Position numbers and translations under genes: made by a program. From positions 1-59,296 of the forward strand of contig NZ_VLNR01000043.1 in NCBI RefSeq assembly GCF_007489275.1: a DNA stretch of 59,296 bases, given 5' to 3'. This stretch comes from Aquimarina algiphila (GTDB lineage: Bacteria; Bacteroidota; Bacteroidia; Flavobacteriales; Flavobacteriaceae). The notes beneath the pieces are model-generated. The model worked only from the letters and a program-made list of their open reading frames with translations, ran no database searches and was not told the origin of the DNA. Shown here piece after piece: positions 27,005-36,675 of the stretch. Within the stretch, counting starts at the first letter, position 1. Every line of letters starts with the position of its first letter.

Positions 27005-27754
27005 ATGACTACTCAAATGCATTTGGCTGCTCAATATTTAGCCGCCGCCGGAATAAGTTTTTTAGAAAAGAAAGATGATGATAGCCATACAAATCTAGGG
27101 TTTTCTGCAGAAGAAGGGAGTATGTTTACACATCCTTTAAACTCAGAAGGCGACTCTTTATCTCTTAGTTATCAAAATTTTAGTTTGGATTGGAATTCTA
27201 ATATTTCAAAAACTTCATTAAAATTAGATGGCACTACTCATGACGAAATTGTACAATGGATTACACAAAAAGCTGTAGAAGCGAACATTAAACAACCATT
27301 TAAGTATGATCTCCATTATGAATTACCCTACCCCACTATTACCAATGATTTTACTTTCAAATTAACCAATGTAAGTAAGCTAAGAGAATTGACAGGCTTT
27401 CGAGTATTAGCACAACTTACTTTAGAAACATTCTTAGAAAATCAGCAATTGCAATCAGACATTAGGATTTGGCCTCATCATTTTGATATTGGCGCCTTTG
27501 CTTCATTAAAAGATAAAACAGGATTTGCCATAGGTATAGGCTTAGCAATTCCTGACACAATGATTGATGACTATTATTTCTATATCAGTGCATACAAAGG
27601 TCATGATGGAGTGAATACTTTAGGCTTAAAAACATTAACCCATGGCGAGTGGAGAAATGATTGTTTTAAAGGAGCTATCTTACCCATAACTGGTGTTGAT
27701 GAAATAACAGTTTCTACATTTTTTGATGAAGCTATTAACGCATTCAAAAAGTAA
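27005..27754 (+). CDS. Hypothetical protein cotranscribed with Rieske-FMN enzyme
   Basis: A 249-residue soluble protein with no signal peptide or membrane segment. It is acidic, with mixed strands and helices and several WPHH/HFDIG and GFAIGIGLAIPD motifs that look conserved, and an aromatic-rich centre. I recognise no family. It follows the Rieske-FMN gene by 41 bp with no terminator, so it is likely a partner or assembly factor of that enzyme; this is from position only. Confidence 0.6.
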   Translation: MTTQMHLAAQYLAAAGISFLEKKDDDSHTNLGFSAEEGSMFTHPLNSEGDSLSLSYQNFSLDWNSNISKTSLKLDGTTHDEIVQWITQKAVEANIKQPFKYDLHYELPYPTITNDFTFKLTNVSKLRELTGFRVLAQLTLETFLENQQLQSDIRIWPHHFDIGAFASLKDKTGFAIGIGLAIPDTMIDDYYFYISAYKGHDGVNTLGLKTLTHGEWRNDCFKGAILPITGVDEITVSTFFDEAINAFKK

Positions 27755-27856
27755 ATTGGTATATCCCGATAACCATAATATAATTAACTATATCTAAGCA
27801 AAACCCATTAAAAAATATTCTATTAAAAAAAGAACGATTGTCAAATTAGAAGATTG

Positions 27857-27877
27857 GTATCAATTACGAATTGATAC
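27857..27877. promoter_or_regulatory. Perfect 9-3-9 palindrome upstream of Na+/H+ antiporter
   Basis: GTATCAATT-ACG-AATTGATAC, a perfect inverted repeat with a 3-base centre, ends 61 bp before the antiporter start. Its left 12 bases and last 5 recur at 41131-41151. Typical geometry for a dimeric repressor site. Confidence 0.5.
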
Positions 27878-27938
27878 TAAAAACATCAAAGATCTAAATA
27901 TCCCTTCAAAAATATACTAATGTAAAACCTTAGAAAAC

Positions 27939-29180
27939 ATGTTACAATCCTTTAGCATTATTTTTGCCATAGCCACTTTCTTTAATTTTGTGAATTATAA
28001 ATGGCTTAAACTACCAACTACAATTGGTTTAATGTTGATGAGTCTGGCAACAGTTGTAATTATAACGTTGAGTAAAAGTATTGTTCCAGGATTTTATATG
28101 TTCTTTTGTGATATTGTAACAAACTCTGATTTTAGGTCATTACTCCTTGATGGAATTTTGAGTTTCCTTCTTTTTGCAGGAGCACTACATGTTAATATTG
28201 ATGAACTAACTAAAGAAAAATGGCCTATTCTTTTATTTGCTACACTTGGAGTATTAATATCTACTTTTATTGTTGGAGGCTTAACATACGGCATTGCACA
28301 ACTAATTAGCGTAGATCTACCTTTTTTACATGCTTTACTTTTTGGAGCATTGATTTCCCCAACCGATCCAATTGCAGTAATGGCGATTCTTAAAAAAGCA
28401 AATATTGCCAAAAGCCTAAGTATTAAAATTGAAGGAGAATCATTATTTAATGATGGAATCGGAGTTGTTGTTTTCTCAGGGATTTTAATTCTAACAGGAA
28501 TGGAAGGACATCATGAAGAAGGTTCGGTTGGTCTTGAAATTGGGAAATTGTTTCTTGAAGAAGCTATAGGTGGAATTCTTTATGGAGGATTACTCGGTTT
28601 TATTGGATATCATTCCATCAAATCAGTAAAAGAAAATCCCCAGCTAGCCGTAATGATAAGTTTAGCGATTGTGTTAGGAGGATATGCATTTGCATCCCTA
28701 ATTCATGTTTCTGGACCTTTGGCAATGGTCATTGCCGGTATGATCATCGGAAACAAATTAAATATTGCTACCAACAAAGGTGCTACAAGAAAAATGATTA
28801 ATGAAATTTGGGAGGTGCTCGATGATGTTTTTAATGGTATTTTGTTTGTACTAATAGGGCTAGCCATACATCTTTTAAAATTTGATGCTAATCATTTGAT
28901 TCTTGGTGTTCTGGCAATCTTAATTGTACTAATTTCGAGATTTATATCTGTTTTTGTCCCTTATTCTTTATTAAAGCATGTTGAGAGTAGCCCATTAAAG
29001 ACAGTTACAATATTAACTTGGGGAGGATTACGAGGAGGAATTTCTATAGCATTAGCATTAAGTCTAACAGATAATGCATCTTCAGAAGTAATTCTGTATA
29101 TTACCTATGTTGTTGTTTTGTTTTCTATAATTATACAAGGACTTAGTATAGGAAAATTGGTTAAGAAAATTTATACTTAA
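27939..29180 (+). CDS. CPA1 Na+/H+ antiporter (NhaP type)
   Basis: A 413-residue inner-membrane exchanger that expels Na+ (or K+) for H+. About 12 hydrophobic segments are visible. Family motifs are LISPTDPIAVMAIL (about 145) and the ion-binding EGESLFNDGIGVVVF (Asn-Asp pair, about 170), with LTWGGLRGGISIALALSL near the end. It lacks a long cytoplasmic regulatory tail. It has its own upstream palindrome, so it is probably regulated separately from the Rieske genes. A marine habitat fits this transporter. Confidence 0.93.
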   Translation: MLQSFSIIFAIATFFNFVNYKWLKLPTTIGLMLMSLATVVIITLSKSIVPGFYMFFCDIVTNSDFRSLLLDGILSFLLFAGALHVNIDELTKEKWPILLFATLGVLISTFIVGGLTYGIAQLISVDLPFLHALLFGALISPTDPIAVMAILKKANIAKSLSIKIEGESLFNDGIGVVVFSGILILTGMEGHHEEGSVGLEIGKLFLEEAIGGILYGGLLGFIGYHSIKSVKENPQLAVMISLAIVLGGYAFASLIHVSGPLAMVIAGMIIGNKLNIATNKGATRKMINEIWEVLDDVFNGILFVLIGLAIHLLKFDANHLILGVLAILIVLISRFISVFVPYSLLKHVESSPLKTVTILTWGGLRGGISIALALSLTDNASSEVILYITYVVVLFSIIIQGLSIGKLVKKIYT

Positions 29181-29327
29181 AAAACATATTTCTTTACCTA
29201 AAAATAACTTAAATCTAATTTTGGGTTTCATCATTTATGAAAGTATGATGTTACATTGTTTCGAAAATAGAATTCAATTACTTATTTTTTCAAGTGTAGG
29301 GTCGGTTTAAAATTTTAAATATAAAAA

Positions 29328-31345
29328 ATGTCATTAATATCAAAGAAATACTACAATAGGGATCTTTCCTGGTTGCGTTTTAATCATAGGGTATTACAAG
29401 AAGCAGAAGACAAGAATAATCCTTTATATGAACGTATTAAATTCCTTGCTATTTTTTCTTCAAACCTGGATGAATTCTTTAAAGTACGAGTTTCAGATAT
29501 TAGAAAAATAAAAAAACTCGATAAATCATTACGTAAAAAACTAATTACAAAACCCAATAAACTTTTAAAGCAAATCAAAAAACAGGTTCACATTCAGCAA
29601 GAAGAATTTGGAAACCTATTTACCAATCATATTCTTCCTGAACTCAAAAAAGAAGGAATTGAATTAATACGCTACGAAGATTTCACATCATCCCAGAAAG
29701 AATTTGCTGAGCACTATTATCAAGAGAATCTTAAGAATAAACTTACTCTGAATATCAATACAGAACGAGAAGATAAAAAGGTTTTTATTGAAAACGAACA
29801 ACTGTATTTAACTGCGTTATTAGAGAATAAAGAACTAATCATTGTCAAAATTCCTTCAGACACTTCAAGATTTGTTACGTTTCCAAATCAGAATAATACT
29901 CATTACATCGCTTTTGTGGATGATATTTTAAAGTATAGTCTTGCCAAATTTTATATCCAAAAAGAAATTTCTGCTTTTCATTTAATAAAAATCTCTCGCG
30001 ACGCAGAGTTATATATTGACAACGAATACTCTGGAAATTTATTAACTAAAATTAAAGATTCCCTTGGCAACAGAGATACGGGGCAAGTCACTAGACTTTT
30101 AATAGATGATACCATGCCTATAGAACTATTAAATCTCATCAAGGATGTTTTGGATGTTAATGAAACTGATATTCTATATGGAGGAAGATATCATAATTTC
30201 AAAGATTTTTTTGGTTTTCCTAACCCTACTCAAAAAAATCTTTCAGAAAATGAATTAATTCCGGTACAGAATCATGAGCTTCAAAAAATTCCAAATATAT
30301 TTGATGCTATCACAAAAAAAGATAGGATATTTTATTATCCTTATGAATCTTTTGATGATGTTCTACGTTTAGCACAACAAGCTTCGATCGATGAAAATGT
30401 TACTAAAATCAAGGTGACTTTATACAGAATTGCCAAACAATCCGGACTCGCTGATGCTTTACTTACTGCAGCAAAAAATGGAAAAGATGTTTTTGTTTTT
30501 ATAGAAACAAAAGCGCGGTTTGATGAAGAAAATAACATACGTTGGGGACAAGTTTTAGAAGATCACGGAGCAAAAGTAATGTATAGCTATCCGGGAATTA
30601 AAGTCCATTCAAAAATACTATTGATAGAACGCTTAGAAAATGAGGTTCAAAAAACTTATGGCTATATTAGCACAGGTAATTTTAATGAAAAAACTGCCAA
30701 AATATATACCGATTTTGGGTTAATGACTGCAAATCCAAGTTTAACCTTAGAATTAAATCAGGTATTTCAATTATTGGAAGGGAAAGTCATCATTCCTAAG
30801 ACAAAAAAACTACTAGTTTCTCCTTTTACAACAAGAAGTACATTTGAAAAATTAATAGAAACCGAAATAAAAAATGCAAAGGAAGGGAAAGAAGCTTATA
30901 TCATATTAAAGCTAAACAGTCTTCAAGATCATAAAATGATAGACTTATTGTATGAAGCTAATAACGCTGGAGTTAGGATAAGACTTATTGTACGAGGAAT
31001 TTGCTGTCTGGTTCCTGGGATTGAAGGGCAAAGTGAACATATATATATATTACCAGTATTGTAGATCGTTTTCTGGAACATGGAAGAGTATACATATTTG
31101 CAAATGACGGGAATGAGAAAATGTATATGGGTTCTGCCGATTGGATGACTCGCAATTTGGATCACAGAATCGAAGTCATAACACCAATACTCGATAAAGA
31201 TGTATATTCAAGAATAAGAAAAATGATTCAGTTTCAATTGGATGATACAATAAAAGCTAGAATTATAGATCAAGATCAGAAGAACAATTATGTAACTTCA
31301 TCTACAAATCACAGAGCACAATTGGAAACAATATCAGGAATTTAA
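29328..31345 (+). pseudogene. ppk1: Polyphosphate kinase 1, frameshifted in an AT repeat
   Basis: PPK1 reversibly polymerises ATP gamma-phosphate into polyphosphate. N-terminal NRDLSWLRFNHRVLQEA, then the core with FFYPYESFDDV, KVHSKILLI (first catalytic His, about residue 426) and GYISTGNFNEKTAK are intact. At 31039-31050 the DNA reads (AT)6; with (AT)5 the frame would run on as HIYITSIVDRFLEHGRVYIF, matching the family, to the stop at 31345 (about 671 residues). As given, the frame ends at TAG 31062-31064 (578 residues), just before the second conserved His (LEHGR; E. coli His592), so the product should be inactive. It is either a slipped-strand switch, a real mutation or a sequencing error. 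Confidence 0.92.
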
Positions 31346-31512
31346 GTCATACAAAAATGAGTCAAAAAAGAAGAAAGGATAAAAAAACAAAAATCTTGGT
31401 CAGGAGCTAAACATTGATAAAGACGAATCAAAGGGTTTGAAAGAAAATTATCCAAATCGCTTCCTTTTTTTGAAGAATATTTTGAGTAACTTTTATTACA
31501 CTCTTATTGTGT

Positions 31513-32199
31513 TTATATAACATTAATTATTGCAATTAATTTTTTCATGTCTTTAACCGTTATTGTACTTTCCTTAATTTCAATCGCTTCTTCTTCTTTT
31601 AAGTCATGTAAAACTCTAACTAAAGATTCGATCGATGTTCCTACAATATTACTATGATCTCTTCTAGATAATTTAAAACTATTATTATCATCAAAGAATT
31701 CTTCCAACTTTATAATGGACAATGCTGTTCTTTCTCTAACATTATACTGAGCCATAATTTTAGAATTATTTACAAATACTCCAAACTCATGGCTAATATT
31801 TTTTAATAAACAATCCATCATATGACGATTATCCTTTATGATAGAAAGAAAAATGTTTTTAGGAATCAAAAAGAAGGAACAATCTGTCAAACAACCTGCA
31901 GAATGAGAATACATCTCTTCACATAACAAATTATGATGACCTAAAATTCCATTTTCTTTAACCAAATGAAAAATATGTTCTTTTCCATTTAATCCTGTAG
32001 CATATTTTTTTACTTTACCTGTTTTTAGAATATATACTCCTGTAGGAATTGAGGCCTCGTGGAATAAAACCTGACCCTTTTTAAGATTAAGAACAGTTTT
32101 ACTTTCTTCAAACTTAGCCATCACTTCGTCTGGAAAATTTTGTAAAAAAGATTCATTAACAAAAGAATATCGCTTATGGGGGAAAAGGATATTGATCAT
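31513..32199 (-). CDS. Crp/Fnr family transcription regulator
   Basis: A 228-residue regulator starting at the ATG at 32199 (a TTG 12 bp upstream would add four residues). Beta-roll signatures: LNLKKGQVLFHEASIPTGVYILKTGKVKKYATG and GILGHHNLLCEEMYSHSAGCLTDCSFFLI. The winged helix is LSRRDHSNIVGTSIESLVRVLHDLKEEEAIEI. It belongs to a different branch from the regulator at 20748. It is convergent with ppk1 and divergent from a membrane-protein gene, and a pair of 13-bp direct repeats lies in the shared upstream region. Confidence 0.88.
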   Translation of the reverse strand: MINILFPHKRYSFVNESFLQNFPDEVMAKFEESKTVLNLKKGQVLFHEASIPTGVYILKTGKVKKYATGLNGKEHIFHLVKENGILGHHNLLCEEMYSHSAGCLTDCSFFLIPKNIFLSIIKDNRHMMDCLLKNISHEFGVFVNNSKIMAQYNVRERTALSIIKLEEFFDDNNSFKLSRRDHSNIVGTSIESLVRVLHDLKEEEAIEIKESTITVKDMKKLIAIINVI

Positions 32200-32624
32200 G
32201 GGGTAAAGCAATTAAAACATGTCTGTACGTTAACGTACTATATTTAAATAAATTTTAATGTTCTCTTAAAATTAAGTAATTATTATGATAAATTAACTTA
32301 AACAATTAACTTTTCTTTGATATTACCCTTTAAAACAATCAATTTAACAATTGATATTTATCAACTAGTCTATTGATTAATTTAGGATATCAGATCATAA
32401 TAAGTAAATATCTTTGAGCAAACTAACCATCCTAAATTATAGCCTCTTCGCATTGACACACTTCTACAACTCCTAAACATTAAAACATAGTATTTAAGAA
32501 CTAAAAAAATCTTGTTTGAAGTTGACTATGACACACTTCTAAAATTAAGATTAGTTAATATCAAATCCAGCAAAAATATTCAGATTTTTTTTATATTTAA
32601 TTTTATTAACCAGCACACAAACCA
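32200..32624. other. 425-bp divergent promoter region with 13-bp direct repeats
   Basis: Very AT-rich. TGACACACTTCTA occurs at 32454-32466 and again at 32529-32541, 75 bp apart, in the same orientation, 84-171 bp before the membrane-protein gene. Nothing else coding or structured was seen. The repeats may be binding sites for a regulator such as the adjacent Crp/Fnr protein, but they are not palindromic. Confidence 0.45.
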
Positions 32625-33536
32625 ATGACGCAATCATCTAACCTACAACAAAAAATAATTACGATTTTAAAAGCATCTACTTTCTTAATTTTCTTAGGAA
32701 GAGCATATCAACATATGGTATGGGATCCTCCTTATCGAACATTTTTGTGGGATGAAGCCATCTTAAAAGGCTTTGTCGAAAGTGTTTTTGGAGTATCATG
32801 GAATGAGTATGTTACCAGTCTTTCGGTGGCAAGTTCTATTTCTTTATCCATAAAGATCATAGGAGTCTTTTACCTCCTATGTGCTGTCGTTACCCTACTA
32901 ATAAAACCAGGCATGAAAAAAGTTGGTAAACTTTTTTTATTAGGAGGTAGTATAGGTCTTTTTATTTTGGCTGTATTGTATTGTAAAGAGAAATTTTTTC
33001 ATGTTGGCCAATTGTTTGAATATACAATTCAATTTTTGAGTCCGGTATTACTTTATATGGCAGTGTTTACTTCTATAGAGGTTAAAAAAATACGTATGAT
33101 CGCACTTATCGCAATAGCACTTACATTTAGTTGTCATGGATTGTATGCCATAGGATATTACCCCAGACCAGGGAGTTTTGTTGATATGACAATTAATACA
33201 TTACCTATTAGTGAACCCAGTGCTCATGTAATGCTTAAAATTGCTGGTATTATTGACTTTCTAATTGCTATTACAATTTTCATCCCAAGATTATCCTATC
33301 CTTCATTGTTGTATGCTTTTATATGGGGAGGGTTAACCGCTATAGCTCGTTTGACCGGACATTTTCATGTTGATTTTCTAGGGAATACTTTTAGTCAATG
33401 GACATGGGAAGTGATTATCAGGCTACCTCATGCATTAATTCCATTGTTTGTAATCGTAGCAGATCATCCTAATTCACGTTTCTTTAAATACCTAAAGATG
33501 ATACATTATAGAAAAAAACCTCAAACTGCTGTATAA
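32625..33536 (+). CDS. Polytopic membrane protein of unknown function
   Basis: A 303-residue integral inner-membrane protein with about eight hydrophobic segments. Conserved-looking polar spots lie in the membrane plane or loops: FLGRAYQHMVWDPPYRTFLWDE (start), HVGQLFEYTIQF, HGLYAIGYYPRPG and LTGHFHVDFLGNT. The His and Trp placement suggests a cofactor or quinone site, but I recognise no family. It is divergent from a Crp/Fnr gene. Confidence 0.6.
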   Translation: MTQSSNLQQKIITILKASTFLIFLGRAYQHMVWDPPYRTFLWDEAILKGFVESVFGVSWNEYVTSLSVASSISLSIKIIGVFYLLCAVVTLLIKPGMKKVGKLFLLGGSIGLFILAVLYCKEKFFHVGQLFEYTIQFLSPVLLYMAVFTSIEVKKIRMIALIAIALTFSCHGLYAIGYYPRPGSFVDMTINTLPISEPSAHVMLKIAGIIDFLIAITIFIPRLSYPSLLYAFIWGGLTAIARLTGHFHVDFLGNTFSQWTWEVIIRLPHALIPLFVIVADHPNSRFFKYLKMIHYRKKPQTAV

Positions 33537-33698
33537 AATCTGCTTTAATATCTTCATTTAAAGAATAAAGCAAATGGCTTATATAAAAACGGTCTGAAAT
33601 TATTTTTAGGCTGCTTTTTCACATACTAAAACAACAAGACTATTTTTTTACAAATTCCATAGTATTCTTTATTTTAAAATATTATAAATTCCTAATTG

Positions 33699-34967
33699 TT
33701 ACTTTTTGTTGGTTGTGTTTCTCTTATTTATATTCTTAAGTACCCAATCCATAACCTCATCTACTCCATTTTTATAGTTGTTCCATTTAGGAGTGAATAA
33801 CACATCTGGTTGTACTCCAGCAGTATTTTTTTCCTGAAAACGAAATAGATGCTTTGAATATGTAACTATCAAATTAGAATTAGGAAGCTTAAATTGACCC
33901 AAATCCTGATAACTATATGGGTTACCACCAGTAGGTTCTCCTACAATTTTGGCATTCAGAATTTGTCTAAACTGCACTGCATTGGCCATTGCTGCAGAAT
34001 ATGTAAATCGATCAGTCAAAGTATAAACACCAGATGTCCAATTAATAGATTCTGCTATGATTAAATACTCTGCAAGTTTTAATCCAAGAAAAGTATTTCC
34101 GCCATAATTCTCTCTTACATCAATAATTAAATTTTCAGCAGAACTACTATTTATAAAGTCCAATATATTTTCTGAAAATGCCTGCATTTCATCATAAGGT
34201 GGATATCTTCTGAATTTTATATACACTGTTTTTTTATCTTCCAAAAGAGTAAACCAAAGATTTTCCATTTTGGCAGAAGTAGGTCGATTCACCTTAGGAT
34301 TCTTAAAAGATATTACCTCTGTAAGTGCTTCTGTCATCTTTTCACTAGGAATAACTTCTATATCTATTGTTTCAAGTTTATCAATATCATCAGCAAACAC
34401 AAATGATGCTTTTTTAAGATCTTTTGTGACGTTAAATGCATGAAGAATTTCTGAAACCATAATATAACTACAGGTTCTCTGCATTAAGGATTGTTTGTTT
34501 TCTACAAATGGAGCTATTGCAGAAGTTTTCTTTACAACCTCTTCTATATCAGTTTTATTTATGCGTATGAGTTTCTTTCCCAATAAATGTTGATATTTTT
34601 TGCTTGTCTTTAGCACTCTTAATTCATTTCCAAAGTCAAATAATTCTAGAGGGTATTTATGTCGTTTAGTATCCCAAAGTGGCATAGCCGTATGCCCATC
34701 ACTTTGACCATTTCCAATTCTTCGAGTCAATTTCATAAGTTCAACAATTACTTGAAAATGTGTCAAATCAGAAATTTGATCTTTGATTTTTTGTATTTCG
34801 ATATCAAAATCTTTTTTGCTTATTGTATGATATATATCAATATGTTTTTCCTGCAATGTTTTTTGATAGAAATCAATATCTTCTATCCATTCTTTAACAT
34901 TAGCTTTTTGTGAATAGGAAATAAATACAAAACCAAAACTTAGAATAATCGTTGTTAATAACCTCAT
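33699..34967 (-). CDS. Exported S41 (C-terminal-processing-like) peptidase
   Basis: A 422-residue serine peptidase of family S41 with a signal peptide (about residues 1-19, ending SYSQ). The catalytic domain shows NLIIDVRENYGGNT (tail-specific-protease strand), the nucleophile Ser in RFTYSAAMANA (about residue 324) and VGEPTGGNPYSY after it. No PDZ domain is visible; the N-terminal part is a helical cap. It would act in the periplasm or on the surface. Third in a minus-strand row with an ECF sigma factor and an NTF2-like gene, with a gap of about 70 bp from the sigma gene. Confidence 0.85.
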   Translation of the reverse strand: MRLLTTIILSFGFVFISYSQKANVKEWIEDIDFYQKTLQEKHIDIYHTISKKDFDIEIQKIKDQISDLTHFQVIVELMKLTRRIGNGQSDGHTAMPLWDTKRHKYPLELFDFGNELRVLKTSKKYQHLLGKKLIRINKTDIEEVVKKTSAIAPFVENKQSLMQRTCSYIMVSEILHAFNVTKDLKKASFVFADDIDKLETIDIEVIPSEKMTEALTEVISFKNPKVNRPTSAKMENLWFTLLEDKKTVYIKFRRYPPYDEMQAFSENILDFINSSSAENLIIDVRENYGGNTFLGLKLAEYLIIAESINWTSGVYTLTDRFTYSAAMANAVQFRQILNAKIVGEPTGGNPYSYQDLGQFKLPNSNLIVTYSKHLFRFQEKNTAGVQPDVLFTPKWNNYKNGVDEVMDWVLKNINKRNTTNKK

Positions 34968-35038
34968 AGAAATATTTTTTATTACATCTACAGATGTAAA
35001 GATGATAAATTCATCAAGGTGTTACACTTATTTAACAT

Positions 35039-35905
35039 TTATTCAAAATTAAAAGTTTGCCTAACCGCTTTAGTTGATAATAGTTTTTTTACACTTAGTA
35101 CATCTGTTGGTGTTTTCAAAAAAGGGTGTTCTTGATATATTTTTTGATATTCAGAGACAACTTCATCTTTATAACGTTCGACTTTTTTTTCGACTATTTT
35201 GTTGATACTGTTAATTGTATTTTTCTGAAAATGCAGGTTAACCGGATCAACAAATCCCATTTTTATAAACCCTGCTGTTTTTCTCGCACATCGGCAAGGG
35301 TTATTTTTATTGATCAATCCGCATTTATTATTCATAAAATTATATAATTGTTCTTTTGCGCGATGTAACTTCACTCTAAAATTTACTTTAGATATTTCCA
35401 TAATTTCACTTCCAACTCTATCTGAAAATTCAAACAACTCTCCTATAATAAAAATCATTCGTTGTTCACGGTCCAGACAGAGAAGCATGCCTTTCATACA
35501 GCTTATTTTTGCTTCTTTTATTAGTAGTTTATTTTCTGTAGCATAAGAGTAATTATTTAATGATTCATCAGGTAAATTGTCAATACCTTGTCCGAATTGT
35601 TCAAAAGTCAATGTATTTCTCTCATGTTTTCCTCTTTTCATATTAAGAAAATGATTCTTAGTTATTCTAAAAAGCCAAGTTCTAAACGCACTTTTTCTCT
35701 GAAAAGATGAAAGATTTGTAATTACTTTTATCAAAACTTCCTGCATTATATCTAAAGCTTCTTCTCTATCTCCAATAAAAGTCAAAGCAACATTGTAAAT
35801 CCAATCCTGATGCTTCTTGATGAGTTTTTCTAAAGCCACTTTATCTCCATTGATAGATTTTTCAATAAGGAAGTAATCTTGATCATGCTTTTTGTTATCA
35901 TTCAT
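35039..35905 (-). CDS. ECF sigma-70 factor with Cys-containing C-terminal extension
   Basis: A 288-residue sigma factor. Region 2 is DIMQEVLIKVITNLSSFQRKSAFRTWLFRITKNHFLN, and region 4 is the helix-turn-helix around FSDRVGSEIMEISKVNFRVKLHRAKEQL. Typical ECF factors end here at about 190 residues; this one continues for some 100 residues, starting with NNKCGLINKNNPCRCARK (three Cys) and ending in a helical tail. The Cys patch could sense metal or redox state. No anti-sigma factor gene is adjacent; the extension may replace it. It is upstream of the S41 gene and downstream of an NTF2-like gene, so these may be its targets. Confidence 0.88.
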   Translation of the reverse strand: MNDNKKHDQDYFLIEKSINGDKVALEKLIKKHQDWIYNVALTFIGDREEALDIMQEVLIKVITNLSSFQRKSAFRTWLFRITKNHFLNMKRGKHERNTLTFEQFGQGIDNLPDESLNNYSYATENKLLIKEAKISCMKGMLLCLDREQRMIFIIGELFEFSDRVGSEIMEISKVNFRVKLHRAKEQLYNFMNNKCGLINKNNPCRCARKTAGFIKMGFVDPVNLHFQKNTINSINKIVEKKVERYKDEVVSEYQKIYQEHPFLKTPTDVLSVKKLLSTKAVRQTFNFE

Positions 35906-35976
35906 AATATTTGTTTTTCAATAAAGGGATATAGCCTAAGATGAATCACTTAGGCTATAATATAATCATTAAAACT

Positions 35977-36468
35977 TTATTTTTTATTCATTAGAAACTG
36001 TCCATGAGGATTATCAAAAACCATTAACCAATCTCCATTAGGTTGTTTTCTTAATACCGCTACAGATAAACCAGTTTGTACAACTTCTTTCCCGTCAGGT
36101 GTTCTTCCCTTCATCTCCCAGGGAGAAAAATGAATCGCAATATCTCCATTAATAAATACTTCATGTCCATCATATTCAAATTTGGGATTCAATGTAAATG
36201 CCCCCTGAAACATCTGTCTAATAACCGAGGGATCCGAAACAGGCTGTTCTGGCTCAAAAACAATTAGAGCTTCTGATTCATAACTAGACATCACACCTTC
36301 TATATCTTTATTATGAAATGCAGCTGTCATGTTTTTGATTGCATTTAATACATTTTTTTGTTCTACAGTAAAATTTGTTTGTTCCATGTCATTTTTGTTT
36401 TGAGCTTTAGTAATTATAGTCATAGAAATTGCTATGACCATTGTTAGAATTAATCTTGTTTTACACAT
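35977..36468 (-). CDS. NTF2-like (SnoaL/DUF4440) secreted protein
   Basis: A 163-residue protein; the ATG at 36468 starts a clean signal peptide (MCKTRLILTMVIAISMTIITKAQ), whereas an upstream ATG at 36498 adds a polar tail. The NTF2-like domain covers the mature part: NVLNAIKNMTAAFHNKDIEGVMSSYESEALIVFEP, DPSVIRQMFQGAF and the ending GDWLMVFDNPHG. Function unknown; it may bind a small ligand. It precedes the ECF sigma gene by about 70 bp, and ECF/SnoaL pairing is known in other sigma groups. Confidence 0.85.
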   Translation of the reverse strand: MCKTRLILTMVIAISMTIITKAQNKNDMEQTNFTVEQKNVLNAIKNMTAAFHNKDIEGVMSSYESEALIVFEPEQPVSDPSVIRQMFQGAFTLNPKFEYDGHEVFINGDIAIHFSPWEMKGRTPDGKEVVQTGLSVAVLRKQPNGDWLMVFDNPHGQFLMNKK

Positions 36469-36675
36469 AGTGTCTTTGTTTTTTTGGTTTAGACACATCT
36501 CATAAATGACTGTTACAGTAAATTAGATATTTTTAAAATTTTAGCTCAAAGAAAAACACAAAGCATGATATTATATATAACAAAACTTTATGATAGTCAA
36601 CGTTAAAGCAGAAATACAGCGCATTAGTTTATTATCTATATTTACTTATTCAAATAAATTCAACATTCTCAATCA

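Noticed and set aside
31362..31410. Tiny basic open frame after ppk1
   Set aside because: About 16 residues, Lys/Arg-rich in an A-rich region; chance is a better explanation.
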